From contig NZ_CP103794.1 in the NCBI RefSeq assembly GCF_030388325.1, positions 2,170,001 to 2,234,000 on the forward strand: a stretch of 64,000 nt of DNA, read 5' to 3'. The stretch is from Flavobacterium johnsoniae. Its GTDB lineage: Bacteria > Bacteroidota > Bacteroidia > Flavobacteriales > Flavobacteriaceae. Positions 33,285 through 42,605 of this stretch are shown here, one piece after another. Every line of letters begins with the position of its first letter. Position 1 is the first letter of the stretch. The position numbers were made by a program, and so were the translations under genes. The notes below the pieces were generated by a model that saw only the letters and a program-made list of their open reading frames with translations, did not search any database and was not told where the DNA came from.

Positions 33285-34295
33285 TCATAACTCATCATTT
33301 GCGGCGTCGTTTGTTTCTCCTTCATATTGAGTGTGAGCGGTTCTGGCATCATAACCTAATTCTCGGAGATATTTGGAAAATATATCAGAATATCCGTGTG
33401 TGCAGATTATTTTTTCGGCTCCTGTTGCTTTGATGCTTTCTAGTAAACCTGTCCAATCGCAATGATCGCTGATAACGAATCCGCGATCAACGGCACGTCT
33501 GCGTCTTGCACCACGAAAAGCCATCCAACCGCTTGCAGTTCCGGTTACAAAAGGAGTCATTTTTCTTATCCATGTGCTTCCGTGCGCGCTTGGTGGCGCG
33601 AGAACAATATTTCCAAGTAAATCTTCTTTTTTAGTTTCTTGAGTTACTCTAATTGTTGCTGGTAAATCAATTAAAGGTCGAACAATATTTGTCATATTTT
33701 CGATTGCGCCATGCGTGTATATTGTACCAATATTTGGATCAAGATATTTTAGTAAACGTTGCGCTTTTCCTAAAGAATATCCAAAAAGTATGGAAGTTTT
33801 ACCTTCAGCTCGATTTTCTACCCACCAATTATTAATCTCGGTCATTACATCTTTTTGAGATTCCCAATTAAAAGCTGGAAGTCCGAAAGTGCATTCGGTT
33901 ATGAAAGAATGACATTTTACAACTTCATAAGGAACAGAAATTCCGTCGTCTTCTGTTTTATAATCTCCTGTAAAAACCCAGATTTCGCCTTTATATTCTA
34001 CTCTAATTTGTGCCGAACCAATAATATGTCCTGCAGGATGAAGAGAAAATTTTACTCCATTTATAGTAAAAGTTTCGTTCCAATCTTTGCCAGAAACGTT
34101 GATTTCTCCTAAACGATATTTAATAATTGGCACATTAGAATGATGTGTAATATAATTTTGATGTCCCCATCTAGAATGATCAGAATGCCCGTGCGTTATA
34201 ATAGCATTTTTTACCGGTCGCCAAGGATCAAGGTAAACATCTGCCTGCTGACAGTAAATTCCTTTATCGTTAAACTGTAATAGTGGCGGATTCAT
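33285..34295 (-). CDS. Ligase-associated MBL-fold exonuclease (SNM1-like)
   Basis: This 336-residue metallo-beta-lactamase/beta-CASP nuclease processes DNA ends. The metal motif HGHSDHSRWG is at about residues 36-45, with HPAGHIIGSAQI and FTGDYK following. The C-terminal beta-CASP part has SDHCDWTGL and ICTHGYSD, as in SNM1/Pso2 relatives. It is the first gene of the four-gene repair cluster. The divergent end-joining genes ligD and ku lie 1 kb further on. Confidence 0.9.
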   Translation of the reverse strand: MNPPLLQFNDKGIYCQQADVYLDPWRPVKNAIITHGHSDHSRWGHQNYITHHSNVPIIKYRLGEINVSGKDWNETFTINGVKFSLHPAGHIIGSAQIRVEYKGEIWVFTGDYKTEDDGISVPYEVVKCHSFITECTFGLPAFNWESQKDVMTEINNWWVENRAEGKTSILFGYSLGKAQRLLKYLDPNIGTIYTHGAIENMTNIVRPLIDLPATIRVTQETKKEDLLGNIVLAPPSAHGSTWIRKMTPFVTGTASGWMAFRGARRRRAVDRGFVISDHCDWTGLLESIKATGAEKIICTHGYSDIFSKYLRELGYDARTAHTQYEGETNDAANDEL

Positions 34296-34321
34296 CTCTT
34301 TTAATTAGATAATTGTATTTA

Positions 34322-34429
34322 CTATCTTGTTGCAATTATTAGATAAGTAATAAGAGAAATGCTTAAAACACACGTAAAAGCGTTTATAAAATTAAGCATT
34401 GCGTAAGAATATTTATATTTTGGTGTCAT
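34322..34429 (-). CDS. Candidate 35-residue membrane peptide
   Basis: A 36-codon frame starts with ATG at 34429 and ends with TAG at 34322. The peptide has a basic N-terminus (MTPKYKYSYAML) and one hydrophobic segment (FTCVLSISLITYLIIA) near its end. It begins 11 bp after the acidic protein gene on the same strand and may be co-transcribed with it. Evidence is limited to the reading frame and its membrane-like composition. Confidence 0.35.
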   Translation of the reverse strand: MTPKYKYSYAMLNFINAFTCVLSISLITYLIIATR

Positions 34430-34440
34430 GGTTCTTGGTT

Positions 34441-34758
34441 TTAATGTTCAAAATTTCGATAAGGCGGACAGTCATATTTATGATCTTCAGGATCTAAATT
34501 GTAACTGTTATAAGGATTTACTTCGTCATAACTAGAAAAAGGCGTGTTGTCTTCAGCTGTGTTCAAACCGCTTTCTATTATTTCATAGCAATCTTCAAAT
34601 TGATTGCATTCGTTTCTGTAATTATAATCTGGATTTTCTCCCGATGTAAATTCTTGGTCTAGCGCTTCATTTTCATGAGCGGTATCAATATGATCTGGTT
34701 TGCTACATTTAAAATCATTTAATTTTGCAGTGTATCGGTTGTCTGATTCTGTGTTCAT
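34441..34758 (-). CDS. Acidic hypothetical protein with several cysteines
   Basis: This 105-residue protein is rich in Asp, Glu, Asn and Tyr, with four cysteines (FKCSKP, NECNQFEDCYE, KYDCPPY). No signal peptide or domain is recognised. It is probably disordered. The upstream gap contains the perfect 12-bp palindrome TTGTATATACAA (34790-34801), which may be an operator. It is divergent from the small basic protein gene at 34969. Confidence 0.5.
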   Translation of the reverse strand: MNTESDNRYTAKLNDFKCSKPDHIDTAHENEALDQEFTSGENPDYNYRNECNQFEDCYEIIESGLNTAEDNTPFSSYDEVNPYNSYNLDPEDHKYDCPPYRNFEH

Positions 34759-34921
34759 AGCTGCTTTTTTAAATTAATAATTTTTCAACTTGTATATACA
34801 AATTTGATAATTAGAAGATTAAAAAAATTATACGATTTGATTTTAATTTTACATGATTCGTTTATCAGCTGATTTTCATTCTATAAAAATCAAATGTAAT
34901 TCTGTAAAAAACGCCTGAAAG

Positions 34922-34929
34922 TAATTTTG
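34922..34929 (+). promoter_or_regulatory. Candidate -7 element TAATTTTG
   Basis: This is a perfect TAnnTTTG match 40 bases upstream of the small gene at 34969. No good -33 TTG is seen at the expected distance. Confidence 0.4.
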
Positions 34930-34968
34930 CAACTTTGTATCTATTAATTATTTAAAAATTAAAACATT

Positions 34969-35100
34969 ATGGAAACTTCAAGAAAAGATTCGAAATCTGG
35001 AATGAAAGATTCTGGAAAAACTCAAAAATCAACATCTGGTTCTAGAGGAAAAAGCACTACTACAAAATCAACAGATTCAAAAGGTAGAGCTGGTCATTAA
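34969..35100 (+). CDS. Small basic Ser/Thr/Lys/Gly-rich protein
   Basis: A 43-residue frame (METSRKDSKSGMKDSGKTQK, then a Ser/Thr/Lys/Gly-rich tail ending KGRAGH) has an ATG preceded by an A-rich stretch, a -7 element upstream and a strong terminator 33 bp downstream. This is the signature of a real short transcription unit. The composition is low-complexity, basic and hydrophilic, suggesting a disordered, possibly nucleic-acid-associated stress protein (inference). It sits directly before ligD. Confidence 0.6.
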   Translation: METSRKDSKSGMKDSGKTQKSTSGSRGKSTTTKSTDSKGRAGH

Positions 35101-35132
35101 TTTTTTTTAGTTAATTATAAAAAACTAAATAA

Positions 35133-35176
35133 TAAAAGCGTGCTGTTTACATGTAAGTAGCACGCTTTTACGTTTT
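35133..35176 (+). terminator. Terminator after the small basic protein
   Basis: TAAAAGCGTGCT (35133-35144) and AGCACGCTTTTA (35159-35170) form a perfect 12-bp stem with a 14-nt loop, followed by GTTTTT. It ends the short unit before ligD. Confidence 0.85.
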
Positions 35177-35279
35177 TAGTAATTAGATTAAAAATAATAC
35201 TGTAATAAGAAATGGAAATTGTATAACTCATTTTTTTACAATTATTTATAGCTTTATATTATAATAAATACCTGAAAAT

Positions 35280-37805
35280 ATGTCGCTTACGAAATACAAT
35301 CAGAAAAGAAATTTTAAGGAAACGAAAGAACCTCAAGGGAAAAAAGCTAAATCGGAAAGCAAATTAATTTTTGTTGTTCAGAAACATGCTGCGTCTCATC
35401 TTCATTATGATTTTCGTTTAGAAATGGATGGTGTTTTAAAAAGCTGGGCAGTTCCAAAAGGACCTTCATTAGATCCAGATATTAAACGTTTGGCGATGAT
35501 GGTTGAGGATCATCCTTACAGTTATAAAGATTTTGAGGGAAATATTCCGAAAGGGAATTATGGTGCTGGAAACGTGATTGTTTGGGATAATGGAACTTAC
35601 GAGCCAGGAGAAGAAAGCAATCTTAGCGCTGAAAAACAATTATTAGCCGATTTGAAAAAGGGACATTTGAGAATTGTTTTGAAAGGAAAAAAACTGAAAG
35701 GAAGTTTTTCATTGGTAAAATTAAAAGGTAAAGAAGATAATGCTTGGCTTTTAATTAAAAAGGAAGACCAATACGCTGATAAAGTTGATATTACGCTCAA
35801 AAATAAATCGGTTATTTCAAGACGAACTTTAGAATCTTTAGAGAAAGAAAATAAGCCTGAACCAGTTAAAAAAAAAGTAAGTCCGATAAAGAAAACAATT
35901 GAGGAAGATAAACCAGTTGCTTTTGTAAAACCAATGCTGGCAAGTTTAAGTGACAAACCTTTTAATGATGAAGATTGGGTTTTTGAAAACAAATTTGACG
36001 GTTATCGTACAATTGCGGTTTGTAATTCGGATGATGTTGAATTGTTTAGCAGAAACAAAATTTCATTCACGGATAATTTTCAAATAATTGCTGAAGATTT
36101 AAAAAAAATCGATCACAATGTTGTTTTGGATGGAGAAGTGGTGGTGGAAAAAGCTGGTCGTTCTGATTTTCAGTTACTTCAAAATTTTCTAAAAACAGGA
36201 AGAGGAAATTTGAAATATTATGTTTTTGATATTTTAAATCTGGACGGAAATGATCTAACTGGACTTTCTTTGCTCCAGAGAAAAGAATTACTCAAAATTT
36301 TACTTGAAAAATATGATTTTACCAATGTTTTTTATTCGGAACACATTCAAGGAAAAGGAATTAAATTTTTTGATCAAGCTGTAAAGAAAAATGGAGAGGG
36401 CATTATTGCCAAAAGAGCTTCTGGATCTTATACATCAGGCAAAAGATCTAAAGATTGGCTGAAAATTAAAATCTCTCAAGCTGAAGAAGCCATAATTATC
36501 GGAATTACTGAACCTAAAAATTCCAGAGAACATTTTGGAGCTTTGCTGTTAGGACAATACGAAAATAAAGTCTTGAAATTTATCGGAAAATGCGGAACAG
36601 GATTTACGCAAGCAACGCTAAAAGAATTGTACGAAAAATTCAGTCCGTATTTTATTGATGAAAGTCCGTTAGAGCAGAAAACGGGTTTAAGAGATATTGT
36701 ACAATGGATTAAGCCCAAATTTGTCTGTCAGGTAAAATTTGCAGAATGGACTCAGGAAAATCATTTAAGACAGCCAGTTTATTTGGGACTTCGTTTGGAT
36801 AAAAATCCTAAAGAGGCTGTTTTTTCTAAAGAAATAATTACGCCTAAAAAAGAAACTACAATGAAAAAAGAAATACTTAATAAAGATAAAAACGAAAATG
36901 ATTTTGATTTGAAAGTCGGAAAAGTAAAGCTTCATCTTACGAATCAGAATAAAATCTATTTTCCTGACGATCAGATTACGAAAGGAGAAATTGTAAATTA
37001 TTATAATGAAGTTTCAGAATTAATTCTTCCGTATTTAAAAGATCGTCCGCAATCTATGAATCGATTTCCAAACGGAATTGAAGGGCCTAGTTTTTATCAG
37101 AAAGATGTAGATGAAGATAAAATTCCAACTTGGATTAAAACTAAAAAAATCTTTTCAGAATCGAACAACGCTAATATTGATTATCTGATTTGTAACGATA
37201 AAGCATCTTTACTTTACATGGCAAATTTGGGTTGTATTGACATCAATCCGTGGAATTCAACAATAAAGCGAATTGATAATCCGGATTGGGTTGTAATAGA
37301 TATTGATCCTCAAAAAGATGATTTTAAAGAAGTTGTAAAAGTAGCTTTGGCTGTAAAAGAAGTTATGGATAGTTTTGAATCTCCTTGTTATTGTAAAACT
37401 TCTGGGGCGTCAGGATTACATGTTTATATTCCGCTTGGCGGAAAATACGATTACGATTCTGTAAAAATATTTGCAGAAATTCTTGCTCATGAAGTTCATC
37501 AAAAATTACCAGACACAACTAGTTTAGAACGTTCTATTAAAAAACGAAAAGGTAAAATTTACATCGATTATTTGCAAAACAGAAAAGGACAGACTTTGGC
37601 GGCGCCTTATTCTGTTCGTCCAAAACCTGGAGCAACCGTTTCAACTCCGTTAGAATGGAGTGAAGTAAATGCTAAATTGACTCCGCAACAATTTACAATC
37701 AAAAATGTTTTGAAACGTTTTGAAAAGAAAGGCGATTTATGGGCGCCAGTTTTAGGTAAAGGAATAGATATAAAGTCTATTTTGAAAAAGTCTGAAGCTA
37801 TTTAA
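35280..37805 (+). CDS. ligD: Multifunctional DNA ligase D for non-homologous end joining
   Basis: This 841-residue protein repairs double-strand breaks with Ku. The domain order is phosphoesterase, ligase, polymerase, as in Pseudomonas. The 3'-phosphoesterase (about 1-165) has SHLHYDFRLEMDGVLKSWAV, with His40 and His42. The ATP-dependent ligase (about 215-515) has adenylated Lys238 in ENKFDGYRT and DGEVVV. The primase-type polymerase (about 550-835) has DIDP with Asp674 and Asp676, TSGASGLHVYIPL and SLERSIKKRKGK. The linker between ligase and polymerase is Lys-rich. Its stop abuts that of the convergent ku gene with no gap. Confidence 0.95.
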   Translation: MSLTKYNQKRNFKETKEPQGKKAKSESKLIFVVQKHAASHLHYDFRLEMDGVLKSWAVPKGPSLDPDIKRLAMMVEDHPYSYKDFEGNIPKGNYGAGNVIVWDNGTYEPGEESNLSAEKQLLADLKKGHLRIVLKGKKLKGSFSLVKLKGKEDNAWLLIKKEDQYADKVDITLKNKSVISRRTLESLEKENKPEPVKKKVSPIKKTIEEDKPVAFVKPMLASLSDKPFNDEDWVFENKFDGYRTIAVCNSDDVELFSRNKISFTDNFQIIAEDLKKIDHNVVLDGEVVVEKAGRSDFQLLQNFLKTGRGNLKYYVFDILNLDGNDLTGLSLLQRKELLKILLEKYDFTNVFYSEHIQGKGIKFFDQAVKKNGEGIIAKRASGSYTSGKRSKDWLKIKISQAEEAIIIGITEPKNSREHFGALLLGQYENKVLKFIGKCGTGFTQATLKELYEKFSPYFIDESPLEQKTGLRDIVQWIKPKFVCQVKFAEWTQENHLRQPVYLGLRLDKNPKEAVFSKEIITPKKETTMKKEILNKDKNENDFDLKVGKVKLHLTNQNKIYFPDDQITKGEIVNYYNEVSELILPYLKDRPQSMNRFPNGIEGPSFYQKDVDEDKIPTWIKTKKIFSESNNANIDYLICNDKASLLYMANLGCIDINPWNSTIKRIDNPDWVVIDIDPQKDDFKEVVKVALAVKEVMDSFESPCYCKTSGASGLHVYIPLGGKYDYDSVKIFAEILAHEVHQKLPDTTSLERSIKKRKGKIYIDYLQNRKGQTLAAPYSVRPKPGATVSTPLEWSEVNAKLTPQQFTIKNVLKRFEKKGDLWAPVLGKGIDIKSILKKSEAI

Positions 37806-38579
37806 TCAAGAAGATTTTTTCTTATTTTCTAAACTTGCTTTTAGCATACTCATTAAATCATCTGATTGTTTATGAACGACTTTAAGTTTAGGCGCAGTTT
37901 GTTTTTTGCCTTTGGCTTTGTCTTTTATAATTTTTAAAAGTTTTGCAGTGTATTCGTCTTTGTATTTCGAAATATCGAAAGGCTCTGTTAATTGTTCTAC
38001 CAATTTATTTGCCATATCAATTTCTTTTAGTTTTGTTTTGGAAACCGCAGGAAGTTTAAGCTCGCTTGTATCTCTAATTTCTTGTTCAAATCGAATACGA
38101 TTTAAAACAATAACATCTTTATAAGGTTTAAGAATAGCAAGTGCTTCTTTGTTTCGAAGTACAAAACTGGTAACGCCAACTTTTCCTGTAGATGCCATTG
38201 CATCTCTTAATAAAGCGTAAGCGTTTGCTGCACCTTTATCGGGCTCTAAATAATAAGGCTGTTCGTAGTATAAACTGTCAATTTCTTTTTCGAGAGTAAA
38301 ATTCAGAATATCGATAGTTTTCGTTTTTTCAGCATCTGCAGCTTCAAAATCTTTATCCTCAAGAATAACATATTTGTCGTCTATTTTATATCCTTTGACA
38401 ATATTGGCAAAAGCAACTTCTTTTCCTGTGGTTTCATTGACTCTTTTGAATTTAATATTGGAATTATCATTTTTATCCAGCATATCCAAGTCTAGAGAAC
38501 TTTCCTGAACCGCAGAAAAAAGTTTTATGGGAATATTAATTAAGCCAAAGCTAATAGAACCTGTCCATATTGATCTCAT
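37806..38579 (-). CDS. ku: Ku homodimer protein for end joining
   Basis: This 257-residue bacterial Ku would encircle DNA ends and recruit LigD. The N-terminus [22 protein letters not shown] and the Ku core ([67 protein letters not shown]) are clear. The C-terminal tail is Lys-rich, as in proteins that bind DNA or LigD. It is convergent with ligD and immediately adjacent. Upstream, TTTACAAA (38631-38638) and TTTGTAAA (38643-38650) form a possible operator palindrome. Confidence 0.95.
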   Translation of the reverse strand: MRSIWTGSISFGLINIPIKLFSAVQESSLDLDMLDKNDNSNIKFKRVNETTGKEVAFANIVKGYKIDDKYVILEDKDFEAADAEKTKTIDILNFTLEKEIDSLYYEQPYYLEPDKGAANAYALLRDAMASTGKVGVTSFVLRNKEALAILKPYKDVIVLNRIRFEQEIRDTSELKLPAVSKTKLKEIDMANKLVEQLTEPFDISKYKDEYTAKLLKIIKDKAKGKKQTAPKLKVVHKQSDDLMSMLKASLENKKKSS

Positions 38580-38692
38580 AACGCTATTTTTTAAAATGAA
38601 AATAAAGTTATGAAGATCAGAACAGATTCATTTACAAAGGATTTTGTAAAAGTTATAAAATCTCAATCTTAATTAAAGAGAATTTAAAGTGA

Positions 38693-39322
38693 TTATTTCA
38701 GAACTTCCTGAATTGTATTTACAAAAGTTTCTACAGGCTGTGCTCCAGAAACGGCATATTTTCTATCGAACACAAAGAATGGAACGCCTTGAACACCAAT
38801 TTCTCCAGCTTCTTTAATATCAGATTGAACTTCTTTTATAAACAAATCATCACTTTCTAAAACCTCTCTAACTTCATTTTCGGCAAGACCGGCTTGAATT
38901 CCTAATTTTATTAAAGTAGGTCCGTTGTTTAGATCTTGACCATCAGTAAAATAGGCTTTAAAGAAAATTTCTTCCATTCGATCGTCAATATTTTTAGTTT
39001 TAGCCAATTGAATGATTCTGTGTGCGTTTAAAGAATTAGAGATAACAGCTTTATCGAAATTATAATCTAAACCAACGCTTTTAGCGCGTTCTGCAACGCC
39101 TTTATGCATTTCTTTAGATTGTTCAACCGACATGCCTTTTCTTTCTGCTAAAAACGTGTAAACGTCTGTATCAGGTTGCGCAGTAATTGTTGGATCAAGC
39201 TGAAAGCTTTTCCATTCAATTTCAAAATTATCATTTGGAAATACTGAAAGAGCAGTTTCCAATTGTCTTTTTCCTATATAACAAAACGGACACATGATGT
39301 CCGACCAAATTTCTATTTTCAT
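38693..39322 (-). CDS. DsbA-family thioredoxin-like oxidoreductase (FrnE type)
   Basis: This 209-residue cytoplasmic protein has a thioredoxin fold with an inserted helical domain. The active site CPFC (Cys11-Cys14) is in EIWSDIMCPFCYIGKRQLE, and the cis-Pro region is in IGVQGVPFFVFDRKYAVSGAQP. These are hallmarks of the FrnE/2-hydroxychromene-isomerase-like DsbA branch. There is no signal peptide. It probably acts in thiol-disulfide stress handling. It is monocistronic and followed by a gap to ku. Confidence 0.9.
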   Translation of the reverse strand: MKIEIWSDIMCPFCYIGKRQLETALSVFPNDNFEIEWKSFQLDPTITAQPDTDVYTFLAERKGMSVEQSKEMHKGVAERAKSVGLDYNFDKAVISNSLNAHRIIQLAKTKNIDDRMEEIFFKAYFTDGQDLNNGPTLIKLGIQAGLAENEVREVLESDDLFIKEVQSDIKEAGEIGVQGVPFFVFDRKYAVSGAQPVETFVNTIQEVLK

Positions 39323-39347
39323 AATTCAAAGATACGGAAAATTTGTT

Positions 39348-39537
39348 GTTTCAGGTTTTTGGATTGTGCTGAATTTAAACGCAAAGGGCGCAAGTTTTTT
39401 TGATTTAGACAATGTATAGGAAAACGCAAAGTTCGCAAAGCTTTGAGTAAAAACTTTGCGAACTTTGCGTAAACCTTGGCGTCTTTGCGGTAAAACTGTA
39501 CGTATAGTATATCAACCTGAAACTTGAAACCTGAAAC
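39348..39537. repeat. Nested inverted repeats
   Basis: The outer arms GTTTCAGGTTT (39348-39358) and AAACCTGAAAC (39527-39537) enclose imperfect arms around GCAAAGGGCGCAAG and CTTGGCGTCTTTGC. Inside these are perfect 17-bp arms ACGCAAAGTTCGCAAAG (39424-39440) and its complement (39454-39470). It occupies most of the 371-bp gap between the DsbA-like gene and dnaN; the rest of the gap holds the dnaN terminator. No gene is seen. Translations through it give repetitive Lys/Ala-rich nonsense. Confidence 0.8.
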
Positions 39538-39556
39538 AAAACCCAACCAAAAATAA

Positions 39557-39590
39557 AAAACCGCAACTCTTTATAGGAATTGCGGTTTCT
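39557..39590 (-). terminator. Terminator of dnaN
   Basis: AAAACCGCAA and TTGCGGTTT arms form a hairpin with A and T flanks in the gap downstream of the dnaN stop at 39694. Confidence 0.6.
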
Positions 39591-39693
39591 AGGTATAAAA
39601 AATGGTTGGTTAATAGCGATATTTTTTTTTTACAATGATATATCTTTAATATTGAACTAAAAAATATCCCTGTAACAAAAAGAAACTTTGATG

Positions 39694-40812
39694 TTAACTA
39701 TTTAACATAACAGGCATTACGAGCATCGTAACCGTTTCACCCTCTTCTAAACCATCAACTGGAGTTAAGATTCCAGCTCTGTTAGGCAATGACATTTCAA
39801 GCATAATCATGTCAGATTGTAAATTAGTCAACATTTCTGTTAAGAAACGAGAGTTGAAACCAATTTGAAGATCATCTCCTTGATAATCACAAGTTAATCT
39901 TTCTTCTGCTTTATTTGAGTAATCGATATCTTCTGCAGAGACGTTTAATTCAGCTCCAGCAATTTTCAAACGAATTTGGTGTGTAGTTTTGTTAGAGAAA
40001 ATCGCAACACGACGTACAGAACTTAAAAATAAAGAACGGTCAATCATTAATTTGTTTGGATTTTCTTTTGGAATTACCGCTTCGTAGTTCGGGTATTTTC
40101 CGTCAATTAAACGACACATTAAAATATAATTGTCAAATGAGAAAGTCGCATTTGAATCGTTGTATTCAATTTTTACTTCAGCATCAGAACTTCCTAAAAT
40201 ACTTTTTAAAATGTTTAAAGGTTTCTTAGGCATAATAAAATCTGCAACTTGAGATGCTTTTACATCTGTACGTGCATATTTTACCAATTTATGAGCGTCT
40301 GTTGCAACAAATATTAATCCTTCTGGTGAAAACTGGAAGAAAACTCCAGACATCACAGGGCGTAAATCGTCATTTCCTGCTGCGAAAATAGTTTTGCTAA
40401 CTGCAGTTGCTAAAACTTCTGCAGGAACAAGTGTTACAGATGGATCTTCTAAACTTACAGCTTTAGGGAATTCTTCTCCTGCAGCATAAGCTAACGCATA
40501 TTTACCAGAATTAGAGCTGATTTCTACTGTATTGTTATCTTCAACAGTAAAAGTTAAAGGTTGTTCTGGGAAAGTTTTTAAAATTTCAAGCAAAAGTTTA
40601 GCAGGTACTGCTACGCTTCCTTTACTTGTAGAATCGATCGATAATGTAGCAGACATAGTCGTTTCAAGATCTGAAGCAGAAACGGTCAACGCATTATTGT
40701 CTAGTTCAAATAAAAAGTTATCTAAAATAGGAAGTGTATTGTTGCTGTTAATTACACTACCTAAAACTTGTAATTGTTTTAATAAGTACGAACTCGATAC
40801 TATAAATTTCAT
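39694..40812 (-). CDS. dnaN: DNA polymerase III beta sliding clamp
   Basis: This 372-residue sliding clamp tethers the replicative polymerase to DNA. Three repeated clamp domains of about 120 residues are evident. The N-terminus MKFIVSSSYLLKQLQVLGSVI and the C-terminal MLVMPVMLNS are typical of Bacteroidota DnaN. It follows gldF-gldG rather than dnaA, an arrangement I recall from other Flavobacteria. It has its own promoter in the upstream 107-bp gap. Confidence 0.96.
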   Translation of the reverse strand: MKFIVSSSYLLKQLQVLGSVINSNNTLPILDNFLFELDNNALTVSASDLETTMSATLSIDSTSKGSVAVPAKLLLEILKTFPEQPLTFTVEDNNTVEISSNSGKYALAYAAGEEFPKAVSLEDPSVTLVPAEVLATAVSKTIFAAGNDDLRPVMSGVFFQFSPEGLIFVATDAHKLVKYARTDVKASQVADFIMPKKPLNILKSILGSSDAEVKIEYNDSNATFSFDNYILMCRLIDGKYPNYEAVIPKENPNKLMIDRSLFLSSVRRVAIFSNKTTHQIRLKIAGAELNVSAEDIDYSNKAEERLTCDYQGDDLQIGFNSRFLTEMLTNLQSDMIMLEMSLPNRAGILTPVDGLEEGETVTMLVMPVMLNS

Positions 40813-40872
40813 CGTCTTTTGTTTTATTTTTTGCTCTTTTTCTCAGTTTTTCTTCAACTAAGTAAGGTTTTA

Positions 40873-40904
40873 CAAATATATCGTAAACATTCTTAGTTTC
40901 GCAA
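40873..40904 (-). promoter_or_regulatory. dnaN promoter
   Basis: On the minus strand, TTG (40904-40902) is followed after 21 bases by TATATTTG (40880-40873), a perfect -7 match. The start codon is 60 bases further on. This gives dnaN a promoter independent of gldFG. Confidence 0.65.
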
Positions 40905-40919
40905 TTTTTTTATTAACAT

Positions 40920-42605
40920 CTACTTGCTGTATTTTCTTTTTCTTAAAAAGGTAAAAACAAGTCCGAAAACCAATAAAATTAGAATTGGAACTCCGATAGT
41001 TATGAATTGGGTAAAAGTATAACTTTGATAAACTTTTTCTTTGTCCAATAAAGGCAATTCGACATCTTTGCTTCTGATGTTAATAAGTCCGGTATCATCA
41101 AGCAAATAATTAATACTATTCATGATGAAGTCTTTATTATCATATAAATTACCAGTTCTTTGATCGTAACCCAATTCTACTGGTTCTAAATTTTTATCTA
41201 GTTGATTTCTAGCTAAATCTCCATCGGCAACTACAATCATTTTGTTTGGTTTTCCTTTTACGGCAAAAGAATTGTCTTTAAATGGTAAAACTCTATTTTC
41301 GAAGGCAGAATGAAATTCACCTTCTAATAAAACAGCCATAGCCTTGTTGCCTTTGTGTACATATTCTTCAGGCGTTGTTTTTTCGGTTACCATATTCAGA
41401 TTTACTTCTGCTGGCGTTCCGATTGTTTTCGAATATTGTGAAGATTGTAATAAAACCGTTTTCTTGATTCCGTTTTTTAAAGTGTCAATTGGGTTGGCAA
41501 AATCGAATTTAATTCCGCCAAGATTTTTTACAATGGGATGCTGGCTTGTTGGATAAACCTGCGGCGCAAATTTCCAGATGAAATCTTGATATTGAGTTGC
41601 GCTTCCTTGTTCGCCAGTTGCTAGTTTTATCGGACTTCCTTGCTCGTCTTTCACCAAATCAGGATTAATTCTGAATCCGTATTTGAAGAACATATCGTTC
41701 AGGTTTAAATCTCTCGGATACGCCAGAGTAGCACCTGCATCATTGTACAAACTGTCCATATCGGCAGCGGCCTGATCAATTAGCCAAAGCGTTTTTCCTC
41801 CATTAATAATAAACTGATCTAAAACTTCTTTTTCTTCGTCAGAGAATTTTTCTGTTGGTTTAGAAATTATGGCTAAATCGTATTTTTTAAGCGCATTTAA
41901 AGTTCCGTTCGGATCTTTGGCTACAGAATCTAATGTAAACGGACCAATAAAATAACTTTCTCTAATTTGCAAAAGCATTTTAGCAATGTAAATCTCTTTC
42001 AGTTCGCCATTTCCTCTAATAATAGCAACTTTTTTCTGCTTGTTTTTAGTGACTTTATTAATCGCATCTGCAATAGAATATTCTAAATGCTGAATAGAAC
42101 CAATTACTTTTTGTGTCGTAGAAGCACCCATTCTGTTTTTCAACAATGGAATATTAACTTCTTTGTTGTTGTAAACGGCAACAGCCCACGGAAAAACCAT
42201 TGCTTGAGATTGTTTTCCTTTATCATCAACCGTAATGTTTACGGGCGTTAAGCCTTTTTCGAAAAGTGATTTTGTCAATTCATCGCTTTCTTCTTCGTTT
42301 GCTAACGGATCAACAAATTCGAAAACTATATTTTTATTATATGCTTGAAATTCTTCTAATAATTGTTTTGTTTCTTGCTGTAAACGTCTAAAATCGGCAG
42401 GAAGTTCGCCAGCCATATAAATTTTTATAGAAAGCGGATTTTCAACTTGTTTTATAATTCCTAATGAAGTTGGCGATAACGTATAACGTTTGTCTTTCGT
42501 TAAATCAAAACGATGAAAAAATAGCGTTCCAAGTATATTTAAAACAATTAAAATAAAAATTGTAATTCCTAACGTCTTGATATTTTGTTTTGTAGATGCT
42601 TTCAT
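40920..42605 (-). CDS. gldG: Gliding motility ABC transporter auxiliary protein GldG
   Basis: This 561-residue membrane protein has one N-terminal helix (about 12-30) and one C-terminal helix (about 535-555) around a large extracytoplasmic domain of the GldG/DUF4350-like type (KRYTLSPTSLGIIKQVENPLSIKIYMAGELP, VAIIRGNGELKEIYI, LWLIDQAAADMDSLY). With GldA and GldF it forms an ABC transporter originally linked to flavobacterial gliding; gldA is not in the window. Its ATG overlaps the gldF stop by one base (TAATG). Confidence 0.93.
   Translation of the reverse strand: MKASTKQNIKTLGITIFILIVLNILGTLFFHRFDLTKDKRYTLSPTSLGIIKQVENPLSIKIYMAGELPADFRRLQQETKQLLEEFQAYNKNIVFEFVDPLANEEESDELTKSLFEKGLTPVNITVDDKGKQSQAMVFPWAVAVYNNKEVNIPLLKNRMGASTTQKVIGSIQHLEYSIADAINKVTKNKQKKVAIIRGNGELKEIYIAKMLLQIRESYFIGPFTLDSVAKDPNGTLNALKKYDLAIISKPTEKFSDEEKEVLDQFIINGGKTLWLIDQAAADMDSLYNDAGATLAYPRDLNLNDMFFKYGFRINPDLVKDEQGSPIKLATGEQGSATQYQDFIWKFAPQVYPTSQHPIVKNLGGIKFDFANPIDTLKNGIKKTVLLQSSQYSKTIGTPAEVNLNMVTEKTTPEEYVHKGNKAMAVLLEGEFHSAFENRVLPFKDNSFAVKGKPNKMIVVADGDLARNQLDKNLEPVELGYDQRTGNLYDNKDFIMNSINYLLDDTGLINIRSKDVELPLLDKEKVYQSYTFTQFITIGVPILILLVFGLVFTFLRKRKYSK

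Noticed and set aside
39319..39546. 75-codon minus-strand frame between the DsbA-like gene and dnaN
   Set aside because: It is translated from nested inverted repeats; the Lys/Ala/Phe-rich product reflects ACGCAAAG words. It is a common spurious frame type in repeat-rich flavobacterial DNA.
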